Source: Burkholderiales bacterium (GTDB lineage: Bacteria > Pseudomonadota > Gammaproteobacteria > Burkholderiales > Burkholderiaceae_C). Taken from it: a DNA stretch of 64,000 bases. The translations under genes were made by a program, and so were the position numbers. Positions 27,007 through 35,286 of this stretch are shown one piece after another. The stretch is from contig JAPLPQ010000082.1 of NCBI GenBank assembly GCA_026400105.1, positions 1 to 64,000 on the forward strand, written 5' to 3'. The notes below the pieces were generated by a model. It was not told where the DNA came from and did not search any database. It worked only from the letters and a program-made list of their open reading frames with translations. Each line of letters starts with the position of its first letter. The stretch's first letter is position 1.

Positions 27007-27504
27007 ATGCGAACCGACGATCCGGACATCCTGCAACTCTGCACCCAGCTGGCACAGGCGCTCAAGGCACGCGGCTGGATGATGGCCACCGCCGAAAGCT
27101 GCACCGGCGGCCTGATCGCCGCCTGCTGCACGTCCTTGAGCGGCTCGAGCGACTGGTTCGAGCGCGGCTTTGTGACCTACTCCAACGCCGCCAAGACCGA
27201 ACAGCTCGGCGTGCCGGCCACACTGGTCGAGGCCCATGGCGCGGTCAGCGAGCCGGTGGCGCGCGCGATGGCGCTGGGCGCGGTGGCGCATTCGAAAGCC
27301 CAGATCAGCGTGGCAGTGACCGGCGTGGCGGGCCCGACCGGCGGCAGCGCCGACAAGCCGGTCGGCCTGGTCTGGTTCGGCTGGGCGGTTGGCGAGCAGG
27401 CCTGGACCGAATGCCGGCGCTTCGACGGCGACCGCGATGCGGTACGCGCGGCGACCGTGCGGCATGGGCTGCAAGGGTTGCTCGCGGGCCTTGAGGTGAG
27501 CTGA
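27007..27504 (+). CDS. pncC: Nicotinamide-nucleotide amidase (CinA C-terminal family)
   Basis: From MRTDDPDILQL (ATG 27007) the protein has 165 aa and consists only of the CinA C-terminal domain: 'MMATAESCTGGLIAACCT', 'FVTYSNAAKTEQLGV', 'VAVTGVAGPTGGSADKPVGLVWFG'. It deamidates NMN to NaMN in NAD recycling. The longer ORF from 26203 is out of frame with the upstream genes. A strong terminator follows. Confidence 0.93.
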   Translation: MRTDDPDILQLCTQLAQALKARGWMMATAESCTGGLIAACCTSLSGSSDWFERGFVTYSNAAKTEQLGVPATLVEAHGAVSEPVARAMALGAVAHSKAQISVAVTGVAGPTGGSADKPVGLVWFGWAVGEQAWTECRRFDGDRDAVRAATVRHGLQGLLAGLEVS

Positions 27505-27522
27505 ACACAGCAAAAAACCCAG

Positions 27523-27561
27523 AAAAAAGCCCGCAGTCTCACGGCTGCGGGCTTGCTTTTT
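27523..27561 (+). terminator. Terminator between pncC and the exported-protein cluster
   Basis: AGCCCGCAG and CTGCGGGCT form a 9-bp stem with an 8-nt loop (TCTCACGG). An A-run precedes it and a T-rich tract follows, so it can serve both pncC and the converging gene at 27605. Confidence 0.85.
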
Positions 27562-27604
27562 CAGATCACGAAAACCTGGTTCTTCCGACGTTCAGCGGGC
27601 AGGC

Positions 27605-28276
27605 TTATTCGCCCTCGACCTGTGCCACCACCTTGGGCTTCTCGTCCTTGGAAGCGGGCGGCTTCACACCGACTGCGGTGAAGATCGCGGGCATCTTACC
27701 GGCGACGCTGGAAGCAGCTGAGATCTGGTTGCTCAGACTACTGACGGCATCCTTGACGCCACCGAGCTTGGTTATGTTCATCGGGTTGGACGCGAAGCTA
27801 CCGACCAGTCCCTTGCTCTGCTCGATCAACGCCTTGTCCTGCAACAGTGCGAGCATGAAGTTGAACGATGCAGCGGCCAGATCCTCACGTTGCTTGCCGT
27901 CGATCTTCTTGACTTCCGATTCGACATTGGCATTGGTCATAGCTTCGTTGAGTGCAGCCTGTTCAGACTTTCGCACTTCGTTGAGCTTGGCCTGTTTTTC
28001 TGCAGGATCGGTAATTTCATTGGCAGCCTTGCGCTGCGCTTCGAGAGCCGCCGCTTGTTCCTTGGAAACCAGCGAGCGGCTGAGCAGCGCGACCGAATTG
28101 TTCATCAGCTTTTCAGCCGCCAGGGCAGACGCGATGATGGTCTGCGGATCGGACCCTCCCGCATTGCTGCTGCCGCTGAGTACGCCCAGTATTGCGCCGA
28201 ACTGGGCCATAGCGGGCGTTGCCAGCACGCCGAGGGTGCTGGCGATCAGAATGGTTGCGAGACGCTTTTTCATCAT
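27605..28276 (-). CDS. Exported protein of unknown function (cluster gene 5)
   Basis: A 223-aa protein with a Sec signal peptide (MMKKRLATILIASTLGVLATPAMA, cleavage after AMA). The mature part is Ala/Lys/Glu-rich and mostly helical ('EAQRKAANEITDPAEKQAKLNEVRKSEQAALNEAM'), with no Cys and no membrane helix. I recognise no family. It is the last gene of the five-gene minus-strand cluster and starts 21 bp after the stop of the 669-aa gene, so it is probably the final cistron. A GGAA sequence precedes the double ATG. Confidence 0.75.
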   Translation of the reverse strand: MMKKRLATILIASTLGVLATPAMAQFGAILGVLSGSSNAGGSDPQTIIASALAAEKLMNNSVALLSRSLVSKEQAAALEAQRKAANEITDPAEKQAKLNEVRKSEQAALNEAMTNANVESEVKKIDGKQREDLAAASFNFMLALLQDKALIEQSKGLVGSFASNPMNITKLGGVKDAVSSLSNQISAASSVAGKMPAIFTAVGVKPPASKDEKPKVVAQVEGE

Positions 28277-28297
28277 GGGAATTTTCCAGTCTAGGAA

Positions 28298-30307
28298 TCA
28301 AGGAAGGGGGAAACTGATTTTGTCGACCGCCTTCTCAAGCAAGCCGCGGGCCTCGTCGAGCACATCGGCGTCGAGCAGGCGCTTGAGCTGATCGGGGGAG
28401 GTCGATTTGCCGTAGTAGCCGGCGCTCTTGAACTGGCCTTCAAACGTGATGCGATTGAGGATATCGTCGCCCTTCTTGACGCGCAGCGTGTAGCGCGAGA
28501 CGATCGTGCGCTCGCACTGCGCGCTGCATTGCTCTTCGCCAATGTTCACGCGTTCGACCGGCTGGATGCAGTAGCTCACCGGCGGCAAATTCCACAGAAA
28601 TCCCGATGAGAAGCCGCTCTTGGGTCCTATGACACCGTCGCTCAAGTGCTGCGCATCGGGTGCGTAAAGCATGCCGGGCATCTTCTGCCCCAGAATCAAG
28701 CCAGTCAGCTCCATCAAAGCCGGGGTGCGCGTATTACCCAGCGTCTCGATCGGACCACAGGCGGCCAGCGAAGCGGCGGTCCGCGCAGGCGTTCCCAGGC
28801 GCAGCACCTCGAACGAGTCACCCACAGCCACCTTGTCGTGCCTGGTGTCGATCGGCAGGCCTTGATTCAGCATGGTGGGTGACTGTCCGGTATAGCCCGA
28901 GATGCTGGCCTCGAGCGTCGGCAGCAGGATTTCGCGCGTGTCCTTGCCGACGCGGGCCTTGGCCTTGCGCACGATCACGCCTGGCTGGTGTTCGCCGTAC
29001 ACACGGCCCTGGCTGTTGATCTGGTAGGTCTGGCCGCTGCTGGCAACGATTTCGGCGCGATCGCGCTTGAGCTCGCCGAGCTGACCGAGTTTCTTGCTCA
29101 AGTCCGTCAGCGCGTTCTTGATACTGACCTCGCGCCGCTCTTCGGGACCGGCACCAACGCCGCGCACGATCTTGTCGGTGATGACGTCCGTGCCCATGGC
29201 GCTGTAGATGATCCGGCCGCTGTTGTCGATCACGTCGGCAAAGGCGCGGGTTTCGTAGCGGCGCTGTTTCTCGTAATCGAGGTTGGTTCCGGCCTCGTGG
29301 TAAACCGTGTCCGAAACACGCAGGCGCACGATGAAACCGGGCGGGCGGCGCTCGGCAGACTTCATCGTGCTGAGCTCGACGCCTTCCTGTTCGCGCACGG
29401 TCTGCAGCAGCTGCGTGAATCCGGTGTTGATCTGCACCACCGACAGCGGCGCCGCGTCACCGAGCAGCTCGGCGAACAGGCGCGCGATGTAGTCCTTGGC
29501 ATAGCCTTCGGGCTGCTTGTCAACCAGCACGGCCACTCGCGGGCGGTCCTTGCCGGACGCCGCATGCGCGCTGAACTTCTGGAACTGGGCGCCCAGGCTG
29601 ATGCTGCTTGCCAGCACCGGCTTACCTACGGCGTAGTTCTCGCCCGCATAGACGATCTCGACCAGGTTGTCCGCACTATCCTCGATCCGGTCACCTGCAC
29701 CGATGCCCTGGCGATAACCGGCATCAAAGATCAACAGATCACCGGCCCTGTCGGTCAAGTGCGTTTCGATCACGACCGGGTGAAATTGCCTGGGCGCTTC
29801 AGTGGTGAGATCGTGGATCAGCGTGTCGAGCGCCTGCTTGAAGAGACCGCGGCGCTCGTCGTTCAGGTCGGCACGGTTGGCAACGACGGCACGGCTGATG
29901 ACGGTGCGCGAGAGCGTGGTCAGGATTTCGCCCGAAACCACGTTCGTGAAGTAGATGCCACCCGTCAGGGTAGCCACCACGTCGCTGTTGCCATTGCCTT
30001 TATCGACCGCGAAGCTGCTGGCCCGCGTGACGTGAAACGACACGGCAAAGGTGTTGCCGGCGGTGCGCTGGTCGAGCTTGCCGACGCGCGAACCGAAGGC
30101 CGGCGTCAGCGCGTCGTGGATGTACCGGCCCAGGTTGACGACGGCCTGCTGACTCAGGGACTCGCGAAAGAGCGGGTCGAGCTTGGAGTCGCTGGCGGCA
30201 TCATAGAAGAAGCCCTGGACCGGAAATACCTTCGCCTGCTCTGCCGCCGTCGCCGCTACGGAAACGATGCAGGCCAGCCACAGCAGCGGCTTCAGATATC
30301 TGAGCAT
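28298..30307 (-). CDS. Large exported protein of unknown function (cluster gene 4)
   Basis: A 669-aa protein with an N-terminal signal peptide (MLRYLKPLLWLACIVSVAATAAE). The middle contains a stretch 'GDLLIFDAGYRQGIGAGDRIE...VEIVYAGENYAVGKPVL', which resembles the small beta-barrel of FlgT-like or SH3-like surface proteins; a second such run is 'DTRHDKVAVGDSFEVLRLG'. Several Cys occur near the C-terminus ('ACGPIE', 'SYCIQP', 'EQCSAQCERT') and may form disulfides. No enzyme motif is seen. It lies 12 bp after the 533-aa gene. Function unknown; an envelope assembly or scaffolding role is only inference. Confidence 0.78.
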   Translation of the reverse strand: MLRYLKPLLWLACIVSVAATAAEQAKVFPVQGFFYDAASDSKLDPLFRESLSQQAVVNLGRYIHDALTPAFGSRVGKLDQRTAGNTFAVSFHVTRASSFAVDKGNGNSDVVATLTGGIYFTNVVSGEILTTLSRTVISRAVVANRADLNDERRGLFKQALDTLIHDLTTEAPRQFHPVVIETHLTDRAGDLLIFDAGYRQGIGAGDRIEDSADNLVEIVYAGENYAVGKPVLASSISLGAQFQKFSAHAASGKDRPRVAVLVDKQPEGYAKDYIARLFAELLGDAAPLSVVQINTGFTQLLQTVREQEGVELSTMKSAERRPPGFIVRLRVSDTVYHEAGTNLDYEKQRRYETRAFADVIDNSGRIIYSAMGTDVITDKIVRGVGAGPEERREVSIKNALTDLSKKLGQLGELKRDRAEIVASSGQTYQINSQGRVYGEHQPGVIVRKAKARVGKDTREILLPTLEASISGYTGQSPTMLNQGLPIDTRHDKVAVGDSFEVLRLGTPARTAASLAACGPIETLGNTRTPALMELTGLILGQKMPGMLYAPDAQHLSDGVIGPKSGFSSGFLWNLPPVSYCIQPVERVNIGEEQCSAQCERTIVSRYTLRVKKGDDILNRITFEGQFKSAGYYGKSTSPDQLKRLLDADVLDEARGLLEKAVDKISFPLP

Positions 30308-30319
30308 GCTGTCGCCTGC

Positions 30320-31921
30320 TTATTTTTTGCCGCGTGCGACACTGGTCGCAGCAGGTGCCGGAGCGGCGCAGCTGTTGAGGCACAGCACTAGGGTTTCGCC
30401 CATTTCGGCGCCGTCGAGGTTCCTGCCAGCAAAGGCTGGCTGACTAGACACTGCACCGAAAACCTGCTCCATCGCGCTACTCTTACCCTTGATCGTGACC
30501 GTAGCGCGCACGCCCGCATCGGAGTTCTCCTTGGTTTCCACATCAGTGGCATCAGGAATCTCTCGCAAGGCCTTGGCAAACGCCATGCGCAGCGGAAAAT
30601 TCAGGCCTGCGCCCTTGAACTCGACCGTGTACTGGCGGCCACGCGCAGCACGATCAGCCCAGTAACCCAGCGTGCGGTTGGCAAACTCGGGGGCGAGCAT
30701 GCTCGCGATCTTGGTCGATGCCTTGGCCGAGCAGTCCTCGATGTTGCGACCTGCGGCTTCGGTGCTTTGGGCTGCTGACGAAATCTGTTCACTGCCTGCG
30801 GTCGCGAACACCTTGACCTCAGCCGTGACAGAGCAACTCTGCATGCCGGTCGCCGGGTTGATTTCGCCCGCGATGACAGTGGACGAACCCACCATCAGGA
30901 AGTCGGCGTTCGACTTGCGCGCGAACTCGGCAAATTTAGCCATCTCGGCGCTACTGCCGAGCGTTGCCAGCGTGATCTTGCGGTCACCAAAGAACTTGCT
31001 GCGGGTAATGGAGGAATCAAGCAGGCGCAAATCGTAATCACGCAGCGAGCCACCGAAGGATGAGAGGAACACCGAGTTGGCAATCGGCTTGGAAGTATCC
31101 TGGTATTCGACCAGCTTGCGGTAGGAAGCCTTCTCGTGGCTTTGGGCGTCGACATTGGCCTGGTAACTGGAAGCGCTCGCCGATTTCGACGATGCTGACG
31201 CAGCCACGCTGTCGTTCGAGCGATAGCTGGCCGCGCTCGCGCTCTGGCCCCTGAAGCTGCTACTCGAGGCCGCCGCACCTGCACCGTTGTAATCCTGGAC
31301 GGCAACGGCGCTGTTTGCTACGCCGGCCACCTGCGAGGCAGACGCGCGCGATGCGTTCACGCTCGAGGAGGCGGCCATCGCCGCACTGCTCGACAACGAA
31401 CTGGCACTGGCAGCACGAGTCTTGTCCTTGTAGGAGGCACCGGCGTCATACGAATATTCGGTCAGTTCGCGCAGCGGCACTTTCAGGTCGCGGCTGTTGG
31501 TCACGAACTCGTCGACCAGCATCAGGATCGAGAAGCTGCGGTCATTGAGCTTGTCGAGTTCGGTCCCGCGGATCGCGTTCTTAATCTGGCGCCGGTCCAC
31601 ATGAGCGTCGATGCGCGTGACGAAATCGGCCCCTTCGCGCACTTCTTCAATGACGCGCACTTCGCGCAGTTGCTTGGCGACCTCGTGGACGATCGCGGCG
31701 TGGCGGCTGTCGCTGGCGTCGAGCGCGGTGGCATCCTTGATCGCCTTGATGACAGCGTCGCGCAACGCTTCCTGCTTGGCTGCGTTGCGGATCGAGGCGG
31801 CATCACCGGCGCCCACGGGAGTGCGGCCTTCACCGATCACGGTGTTCTGGGCCAGTGCGGGAACGGCCGTCAGACTGGCAGCCAGCGCCAAGCCGATTGC
31901 AGTCAGGGTATGTCTTTTCAT
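30320..31921 (-). CDS. Exported protein with Ser/Ala-rich linker (cluster gene 3)
   Basis: A 533-aa protein with a signal peptide (MKRHTLTAIGLALAASLTAVPALAQ). Residues 30-115 ('GEGRTPVGAGDAASIRNAAKQEALRDAVIKAI...VTRIDAHVDRRQIKNAI') look like the FlgT N-terminal/LPP20-type alpha-beta fold found in outer-membrane-associated proteins. Residues about 170-255 are a Ser/Ala/Tyr low-complexity linker ('AASASSLSSSAAMAASSSVNAS'). The C-terminal half contains 'DFLMVGSSTVIAGEINPATGMQSCSVTAEVKVF', again like the secreted LPP20 or TolB-N style folds. It may be an outer-membrane-associated scaffold. I am sure of export, unsure of fold, and do not know the function. Confidence 0.75.
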   Translation of the reverse strand: MKRHTLTAIGLALAASLTAVPALAQNTVIGEGRTPVGAGDAASIRNAAKQEALRDAVIKAIKDATALDASDSRHAAIVHEVAKQLREVRVIEEVREGADFVTRIDAHVDRRQIKNAIRGTELDKLNDRSFSILMLVDEFVTNSRDLKVPLRELTEYSYDAGASYKDKTRAASASSLSSSAAMAASSSVNASRASASQVAGVANSAVAVQDYNGAGAAASSSSFRGQSASAASYRSNDSVAASASSKSASASSYQANVDAQSHEKASYRKLVEYQDTSKPIANSVFLSSFGGSLRDYDLRLLDSSITRSKFFGDRKITLATLGSSAEMAKFAEFARKSNADFLMVGSSTVIAGEINPATGMQSCSVTAEVKVFATAGSEQISSAAQSTEAAGRNIEDCSAKASTKIASMLAPEFANRTLGYWADRAARGRQYTVEFKGAGLNFPLRMAFAKALREIPDATDVETKENSDAGVRATVTIKGKSSAMEQVFGAVSSQPAFAGRNLDGAEMGETLVLCLNSCAAPAPAATSVARGKK

Positions 31922-31938
31922 GCTGTTCTAACCTTGGC

Positions 31939-32448
31939 TTATTTCAATGCGGGGACCTTGAGGACGATGTCGCCAGCACGCAGCACCTGCATACCCTCTT
32001 TCTCGGTGATCGAAACCGAACCACTGTCCTGCTCTTCTTCCTTCTTGGACTCGCGGCCGGGAAAGTGGATCTTCATCAGGTCCTTGTAGGCCACCATCGA
32101 CTTAATCGGCTCCAGATTTACGTTGCTGTCGATCTGGACGTCATCCTTGAGGCCGGTCTTGAGTGCCTGCTCAAGTGCTACCAGCGCGGCGTTCCTGTCG
32201 CCCGCCTGGGCCTGTGCCTGCGCAAGCACGAAATAAGCCTCATACTGCTCTGGCGCCTTTTCGGTCCATTTCTTGGCGGTCTGCACAGCGGTGGCAAAGT
32301 TGCGTGACGCCAGTGCGGCGCTGGCGTCGGCCTTGAGCTTTTCTGCATTTGCCAACAAATCGCAGGCGCTGAGAACCAGGCCGAGGCACAAAGTGACCAC
32401 GACGTTACGTGCGGTGCGTGTAGCGAAGGCTCTGGATGCGTGCTTCAT
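31939..32448 (-). CDS. TPR-like lipoprotein (cluster gene 2)
   Basis: A 169-aa protein with a lipoprotein signal peptide: hydrophobic core VVTLCLGLVL and lipobox LSAC (Cys about residue 29). The mature part has 'LASRNFATAVQTAKKWTEKAPEQYEAYFVLAQAQAQAGDRNAALVALEQALKTG', two helix pairs of tetratricopeptide type, then an acidic, charged tail. It probably binds a partner protein at the membrane. It lies 9 bp after cluster gene 1 and 17 bp before cluster gene 3. Confidence 0.8.
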   Translation of the reverse strand: MKHASRAFATRTARNVVVTLCLGLVLSACDLLANAEKLKADASAALASRNFATAVQTAKKWTEKAPEQYEAYFVLAQAQAQAGDRNAALVALEQALKTGLKDDVQIDSNVNLEPIKSMVAYKDLMKIHFPGRESKKEEEQDSGSVSITEKEGMQVLRAGDIVLKVPALK

Positions 32449-32457
32449 GAAAATATC

Positions 32458-32934
32458 TCAGCGTGCAAACATTTGAAGGGTGTAACTACGGCCGTACTGG
32501 CTCTGGCACAGCCCCGAAAGCGTCTGAGACAGATAGCCGACATTGACGTCGTTGCGCACCGGCACGATGCAGCTCAGGTTGGCACCCTTCGTCTGCAGGC
32601 GCCCGTTGATCACGAAGCTGCGCAGGCAATAGGGGTTGGGATCGTCGCGGCAGGATTCGGGCTGCACATGCAGCCGCCCCATCGGAGTTCCATCGGTTCG
32701 ACTGACTTCGAACTGCGCGCTCCCCGCCAGAAACTGCATCTGCCCCTGCAGAGACTGCTCGGTGGGACCGGCGTTCTGGGCATACAGCTCCAGGCGCACA
32801 TAGCGCGAGAGATCCGGCGTAACAGAGACGGAAGGTGCGGCAGGAACAACTGAACCCTGAGGGGAAGACGATGCACAGCCTATGAACAAAGTCGACAAGA
32901 TGCACAGATAACAGGTAGGAATGATTCTTTTCAT
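32458..32934 (-). CDS. Small lipoprotein (cluster gene 1)
   Basis: A 158-aa protein starting MKRIIPTCYLCILSTLFIGC with lipobox FIGC (Cys20) followed by Ala-Ser-Ser. The mature part is predicted beta-rich and has four Cys ('ESCRDDPNPYC', 'LSCIVPV', 'GLCQSQY'), which suggests two disulfides in the periplasm. It resembles the DUF1425/YcfL group of small lipoproteins in general layout, but I cannot confirm membership. It is the first gene of the cluster and has a good promoter just upstream. Confidence 0.75.
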   Translation of the reverse strand: MKRIIPTCYLCILSTLFIGCASSSPQGSVVPAAPSVSVTPDLSRYVRLELYAQNAGPTEQSLQGQMQFLAGSAQFEVSRTDGTPMGRLHVQPESCRDDPNPYCLRSFVINGRLQTKGANLSCIVPVRNDVNVGYLSQTLSGLCQSQYGRSYTLQMFAR

Positions 32935-32955
32935 ATCATATTCAAATATTGTTAT

Positions 32956-32983
32956 TTTATATACTGCTGAATATAAATTTCAA
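32956..32983 (-). promoter_or_regulatory. Promoter of the five-gene exported-protein cluster
   Basis: On the minus strand TTGAAA (32983-32978), a 16-nt spacer and TATAAA (32961-32956) form a strong sigma70-like promoter in an AT-rich patch unlike the rest of the window. It would give a leader of only about 15 nt before the ATG at 32934. Confidence 0.6.
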
Positions 32984-33287
32984 ATAAGAAATCATCATAC
33001 ATGATGTGAAAATGAGCCAATGCTGCCGTCTAATGCACCGGACGGGCGATACGGGGGGCATCACCGACAGCATCATGGGTATGCGATGGAGCCAACAGCG
33101 GTGTGGGTTTCCAGCAAGCACTGTCGGAGTTCTTGGCCGTTATAGGTACGGTGCCACGCCAGGCCGAACTGGTCGCTGTCAGATGAGCGCACGGCACTAA
33201 CTCAAGCCGCCACGGCTTGAGCTCACAGTCGATGTGATGTCTCCCCTACGCTACCTCGTCAAGGGAGAAGAGTAGCGCCAACGCGCC
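32984..33287. other. Gap without a convincing gene
   Basis: The left part is AT-rich. A 64-codon ORF (33006-33200) has no recognisable features and no ribosome site. CTCAAGCC/GGCTTGAG (33201-33221) forms a perfect 8-bp stem with a 5-nt loop but no T-run follows. I see no other feature. Confidence 0.5.
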
Positions 33288-33665
33288 TCAAGGCAGCGGA
33301 TGCAAGGGCTGCGCCGCGTGGTGCGGATGCTCGAGCCGGCGGATCACTTCCTTGACGATGCCGAACATCAGCGCCCGGTCGCGGCTCGGGTGATCGGAGA
33401 AATGGACCTTGGTAGCGCCGATCTCGGCGCCGTCGGGCTCGCTCGCGTCTTCCGAAGTCGGAAATACCAGCGACAGCCCATGCTGCGCCAGCAGCGGCCC
33501 GCAGGCCGCCCAGTCGCGCGTCCAGGCCGGCAACGCCTGCGCGCCGGCCCAGAGCGTGCCGACGCTCTCGTAGCATTCCTCGATCTGCTGGTGTCCCAGC
33601 AGCTGCGCCAGCTGCCGCTCCTTGGCAATGCAGCTGCGGAAATAGTCCTGGTCGCTGATGCGCAT
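33288..33665 (-). CDS. Hypothetical protein
   Basis: From MRISDQDYFRSCIAKERQL (ATG 33665) the protein has 125 aa; GAGGAG lies 6 nt before this ATG, which decides the start over the longer ORF. It is soluble, with no signal peptide, Cys motif or helix-turn-helix. The sequence includes 'LLGHQQIEECYESVGTLWAGAQALPAWTRDWAACGPLL' and 'VHFSDHPSRDRALMFGIVKEVIRRLE'. I recognise no family. It follows the SulP gene by 70 bp on the same strand and may be co-transcribed. Confidence 0.75.
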   Translation of the reverse strand: MRISDQDYFRSCIAKERQLAQLLGHQQIEECYESVGTLWAGAQALPAWTRDWAACGPLLAQHGLSLVFPTSEDASEPDGAEIGATKVHFSDHPSRDRALMFGIVKEVIRRLEHPHHAAQPLHPLP

Positions 33666-33735
33666 GTCGATCTCCTCACGGTGGATGCTGGAACGATTGA
33701 ATGCGCAGCCGGCCCGGGCGTCAAGCCTGGCCGGC

Positions 33736-35217
33736 TCAGGCGGCTTCGCTCCCCTTGGCACCCAGCCGGTCGATCAGCACCGCGCTGGCCTGATTGAGCC
33801 CGACCACCTCGACCGCACAGCCATGGTGGCGCAGCCGCTCGACCACCTTGTCGAGCGCGGCCACTGCCGTGATGTCCCAGAAATGCGCCCGTGCGAGGTC
33901 GATCCGCACCGGGCGCCGCTCGGCATCGAGGATGTCGAAGGCCTCGATGAAGGCATCGGCCGAAGCAAAGAACACCTGGCCGGTGACGCGCCAGGTGCGC
34001 AGGCCGGTGCTGTCGTCGTCCTCGGCGCGCACTTCGAGCAGGTGCGATACCTTGACGGCGAACAGCACGCCGGTCAACAGCACGCCAACTCCGACGCCAG
34101 CGGCCAGGTTGTGGGTCGCGATCGTCACCACCACGGTCGCCAGCATGACCGCGCTCGAGCTGCGCGGATGCACCACCAGCGCGCGCAGCGAAGCCCAGTT
34201 GAAGGTGGAAGCCGACACCATCACCATGATCGCGACCAGCGCCATCACTGGCACCCGCGACACCCAGGGCTTGAGCGCCACCATCAGCAGCAGCAGGAAG
34301 ACGCCAGCAAACAGGGTGGAGAGCCGGCCGCGGCCACCGTACTTCACGTTGCCGACCGCCTGGCCGATCATGCCGCAGCCCGCGATGCCGCCGAACAGGC
34401 TGGCCGCCATGTTGGCCAGCCCGAGGCCCGAGCATTCGCGGTTCTTGTCGCTCGGGGTCTCGGTCATCTCGTCGACCACGCTGGCGGTCAGCACCGACTC
34501 GAGCAGGCCGACCATGGCGATCGCCAGCGCCGGCAGCGCGATGATGCGCAGCGTCTCGAGCGACAGCGGCACCTCGGGCAGGCCGAAGCTCGGCAGCGCA
34601 TCGGGCAGCCGGCCGAGGTCGGCCACCGTCGCCAGCGGCAGACCCAGCGCCTGACTCAGCAGCGTCAGGACCAGGACGCAGATCAGCGGCGGCGGAATCA
34701 GCGTGAAGACGGCCCAGGGCAGCAGCGGCAGGCCGTAGATCAGCAACAGGCCCAGCGCCAGCATGGCCCAGCCCATGCCGTTGGCGGCCTGCAGATGGGG
34801 CCATTGCGCGGCAAAGATCAGCAGCGCCAGCGCATTGACGAAGCCGGTGCGGACCGAACTCGAGACAAAGCGCACCAGCACGCCCAGGCGCAACAAGCCG
34901 AACGCGACCTGCACCAGCCCGGCCAGCAGACCGGCCGCCAGCAGGTAGGCCAGGCCGTGCGCGGCCATCAGCGGCGCCGCCACCAGCGCCACCGAGCCAG
35001 CCGCCGCCGACACCATGGCCGGACGCCCGCCCGCGAACGCGATCACCAGGCTGATGACGAAGGAGGCGAACAGCCCGACCGCCGGATCGACGCCGGCGAC
35101 GAAGGAGAACGCGATCACCTCGGGAATCAGCGCGAAGGTCGCGACCGCGCCGGCCAGCAGCTCGCGCGGGATGCTCGGCGCCCATTCGGCGCGCAGGCGT
35201 TGCAGGGAATGCTTCAT
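33736..35217 (-). CDS. SulP/SLC26 family anion permease
   Basis: From MKHSLQRLRAEWAPS (ATG 35217) the protein has 493 aa. About 12 membrane segments follow the SLC26 pattern, with 'TASVVDEMTETPSDKNRECSGLGLANMAASLFGGIAGCGMIGQAVGNVKYGGRGRLSTL' as the conserved core. A cytoplasmic STAS domain ends it ('RVTGQVFFASADAFIEAFDILDAERRPVRIDLARAHFWDITAVAALDKVV'). It belongs to the branch often annotated as sulfate or bicarbonate transporter; the anion is not clear from sequence. An alternative start at 35274 would read through the terminator upstream. Confidence 0.93.
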   Translation of the reverse strand: MKHSLQRLRAEWAPSIPRELLAGAVATFALIPEVIAFSFVAGVDPAVGLFASFVISLVIAFAGGRPAMVSAAAGSVALVAAPLMAAHGLAYLLAAGLLAGLVQVAFGLLRLGVLVRFVSSSVRTGFVNALALLIFAAQWPHLQAANGMGWAMLALGLLLIYGLPLLPWAVFTLIPPPLICVLVLTLLSQALGLPLATVADLGRLPDALPSFGLPEVPLSLETLRIIALPALAIAMVGLLESVLTASVVDEMTETPSDKNRECSGLGLANMAASLFGGIAGCGMIGQAVGNVKYGGRGRLSTLFAGVFLLLLMVALKPWVSRVPVMALVAIMVMVSASTFNWASLRALVVHPRSSSAVMLATVVVTIATHNLAAGVGVGVLLTGVLFAVKVSHLLEVRAEDDDSTGLRTWRVTGQVFFASADAFIEAFDILDAERRPVRIDLARAHFWDITAVAALDKVVERLRHHGCAVEVVGLNQASAVLIDRLGAKGSEAA

Positions 35218-35227
35218 GATGTCAAAT

Positions 35228-35262
35228 GAAAAAACCGGCGCCACCCAGACAGGCAGCGCCGG
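35228..35262 (-). terminator. Terminator after the amidohydrolase gene
   Basis: On the minus strand CCGGCGC and GCGCCGG pair around a 13-14-nt loop and are followed by TTTTTT (35234-35229). It separates the amidohydrolase from the SulP permease, whose ATG is only 11 bp further on. Confidence 0.7.
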
Positions 35263-35286
35263 CGTTGGAGCCATGGCCAGAGGAAA

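Noticed and set aside
33006-33200. 64-codon ORF in the gap before the hypothetical gene at 33.3 kb
   Set aside because: It lacks a ribosome site, has no recognisable feature, and could be chance or a decayed remnant.
33201-33221. Hairpin CTCAAGCC/GGCTTGAG considered as a terminator
   Set aside because: No T-run follows on either strand, so it does not meet the intrinsic terminator pattern.
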